Assembly: GCA_900472175.1 (NCBI GenBank)
Contig: UCHD01000021.1
Location: 108,909 to 172,908, forward strand
DNA from: Hyphomicrobiales bacterium
GTDB lineage: Bacteria; Pseudomonadota; Alphaproteobacteria; Rhizobiales; Rhizobiaceae
Direction of reading: 5' to 3'
Length of the DNA: 64,000 bases
Numbering within the stretch: position 1 is the stretch's first letter; each line of letters starts with the position of its first letter. Positions 63,457 to 64,000 of this stretch are shown one piece after another. The notes under the pieces are model-generated. The model saw only the letters and a program-made list of their open reading frames with translations, was not told where the DNA came from and ran no database searches. The position numbers and the translations under genes are program-made.

Positions 63457-63840
63457 TCAGCGTTCGACAAAGGGTGGCCCCAAGGGTTCCTCCAGCCCCG
63501 CCTTTGCCAATTCCTGATGATAATAGAGAAACACGCGGCGCCGGAAGGCGATCATCTCGCGCTCCTCATCGGTTTTTGCATTTGCAAGGCCTGCCGCCAA
63601 CTCTTCCGGGGTGGCCAATTCGACCGTATCGGCGACAAAATCCAGCATTTCCGTGGTTTCCCCGGTTTTCATCGGGCGGGTACATAGAAGCAATCCGCTT
63701 GCCGCCACCTTGCCGAGACAATGGCCATCGCGCCGGCAGCGGCGGACACGGCAACGGAGATGATTAAGCCAGACCGTCGCAGATACGCGCAGGAAGACCT
63801 CTGATGAGGGTGAGCGGGGCGGCGGTTTGATATAGGGCAT
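63457..63840 (-). CDS. Hypothetical protein with a cysteine cluster
   Basis: A 127-residue protein starting MPYIKPPPRSPSSEVFLRVS. The centre has cysteines spaced C-x4-C-x5-C with a fourth ~13 residues later (RCRVRRCRRDGHCLGKVAAS, then LLLCTRP), rich in Arg, suggestive of a small metal site. The C-terminal half is helical and acidic/basic (EELAAGLANAKTDEEREMIA, FRRRVFLYYHQELAKAGLEE). I recognise no named family. It is convergent with ridA, with 6 nt between the stops. Upstream in-frame codons exist but the ATG used is the first sensible one. Confidence 0.65.
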   Translation of the reverse strand: MPYIKPPPRSPSSEVFLRVSATVWLNHLRCRVRRCRRDGHCLGKVAASGLLLCTRPMKTGETTEMLDFVADTVELATPEELAAGLANAKTDEEREMIAFRRRVFLYYHQELAKAGLEEPLGPPFVER

Positions 63841-64000
63841 ACCGGTTTTCCTCTTATCGGCTGACCGGAACGGCAGCAGGAAACATCCCCGCGCGGTGTC
63901 CGCCGTGGTTTTGAAACACATGCACTCAATCGGACGGGGCACTGGAAACCGCCTCTAATGAGTAATTTTATGTGACGCTCTCCAGCGCCCCGTTTGGCGT

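Overview
The window is a GC-rich piece of chromosome from an alphaproteobacterium of the Rhizobium/Agrobacterium group (Rhizobiaceae). The case for this is the housekeeping order obgE-proB-proA-nadD-rsfS-rlmH-envC-ctpA-deacetylase-rppH, an Irr-type iron box in front of bfd-bfr, a GTTC-N7-GTTC LexA box in front of imuA-imuB-dnaE2, and an oligopeptide-type alpha-galactoside transporter resembling the Sinorhizobium agp system. Almost every gene belongs to a recognisable family. I see no prophage, insertion sequence, integrase or CRISPR array, and only one toxin-antitoxin pair.

Layout. 1-6.7 kb: the end of a peptide-type ABC ATPase, an SMP-30 lactonase, a DMT exporter, a YdeP-type molybdopterin oxidoreductase translationally coupled to a small protein, and a DUF475 membrane protein. 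6.9-13.8 kb: a tripartite tricarboxylate transporter (tctCBA) with the two-component system tctDE and a divergent periplasmic binding protein. 14-17.5 kb: an AcuI/YhdH reductase, a DUF1801 protein, an amino-acid-type binding protein and a MerR-XRE-cupin fusion regulator. 17.7-21.2 kb: gabT-gabD (GABA to succinate) followed by vapBC. 21.2-27.8 kb: a probable glutarate/acyl-CoA catabolic region (CoA-transferase, glutaryl-CoA dehydrogenase, M24 peptidase, LysR regulator, FAD oxidase, flavin reductase). 28-38.4 kb: an alpha-galactoside utilisation operon with an AraC regulator, two GH4 enzymes and a five-component ABC transporter. 38.5-53 kb: a fumarylacetoacetase-family protein, tRNA-Ser(CGA), rplU-rpmA, two GNAT acetyltransferases, a phosphodiesterase-fold protein, then the obgE-to-rppH housekeeping run. 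53.2-60.3 kb: bfr-bfd and the imuA-imuB-dnaE2 mutagenesis cassette. 60.4-64 kb: a zincin-like metalloprotein, DUF1737, a CoA-ester lyase, leuD, ridA and a Cys-containing hypothetical protein.

How the genes work together. The catabolic blocks are modular: each has its own transporter or enzymes and an adjacent regulator. GABA, glutarate, tricarboxylates and galactosides are typical plant and rhizosphere nutrients. The housekeeping block covers ribosome assembly (Obg, RsfS, RlmH, L21, L27), proline and NAD synthesis, cell separation (EnvC, CtpA) and RNA turnover (RppH).

I found no clearly new multi-gene system. The least explained items are the MerR-XRE-cupin fusion beside gabTD with a nearby inverted repeat; the extra periplasmic protein and the 11-bp-period direct repeats of the tct locus; a 10-bp motif shared, at nearly the same distance, by the FAD oxidase and flavin reductase promoters; a structured 330-bp non-coding stretch after rppH; and the YdeP-coupled small protein with a possible winged-helix end.
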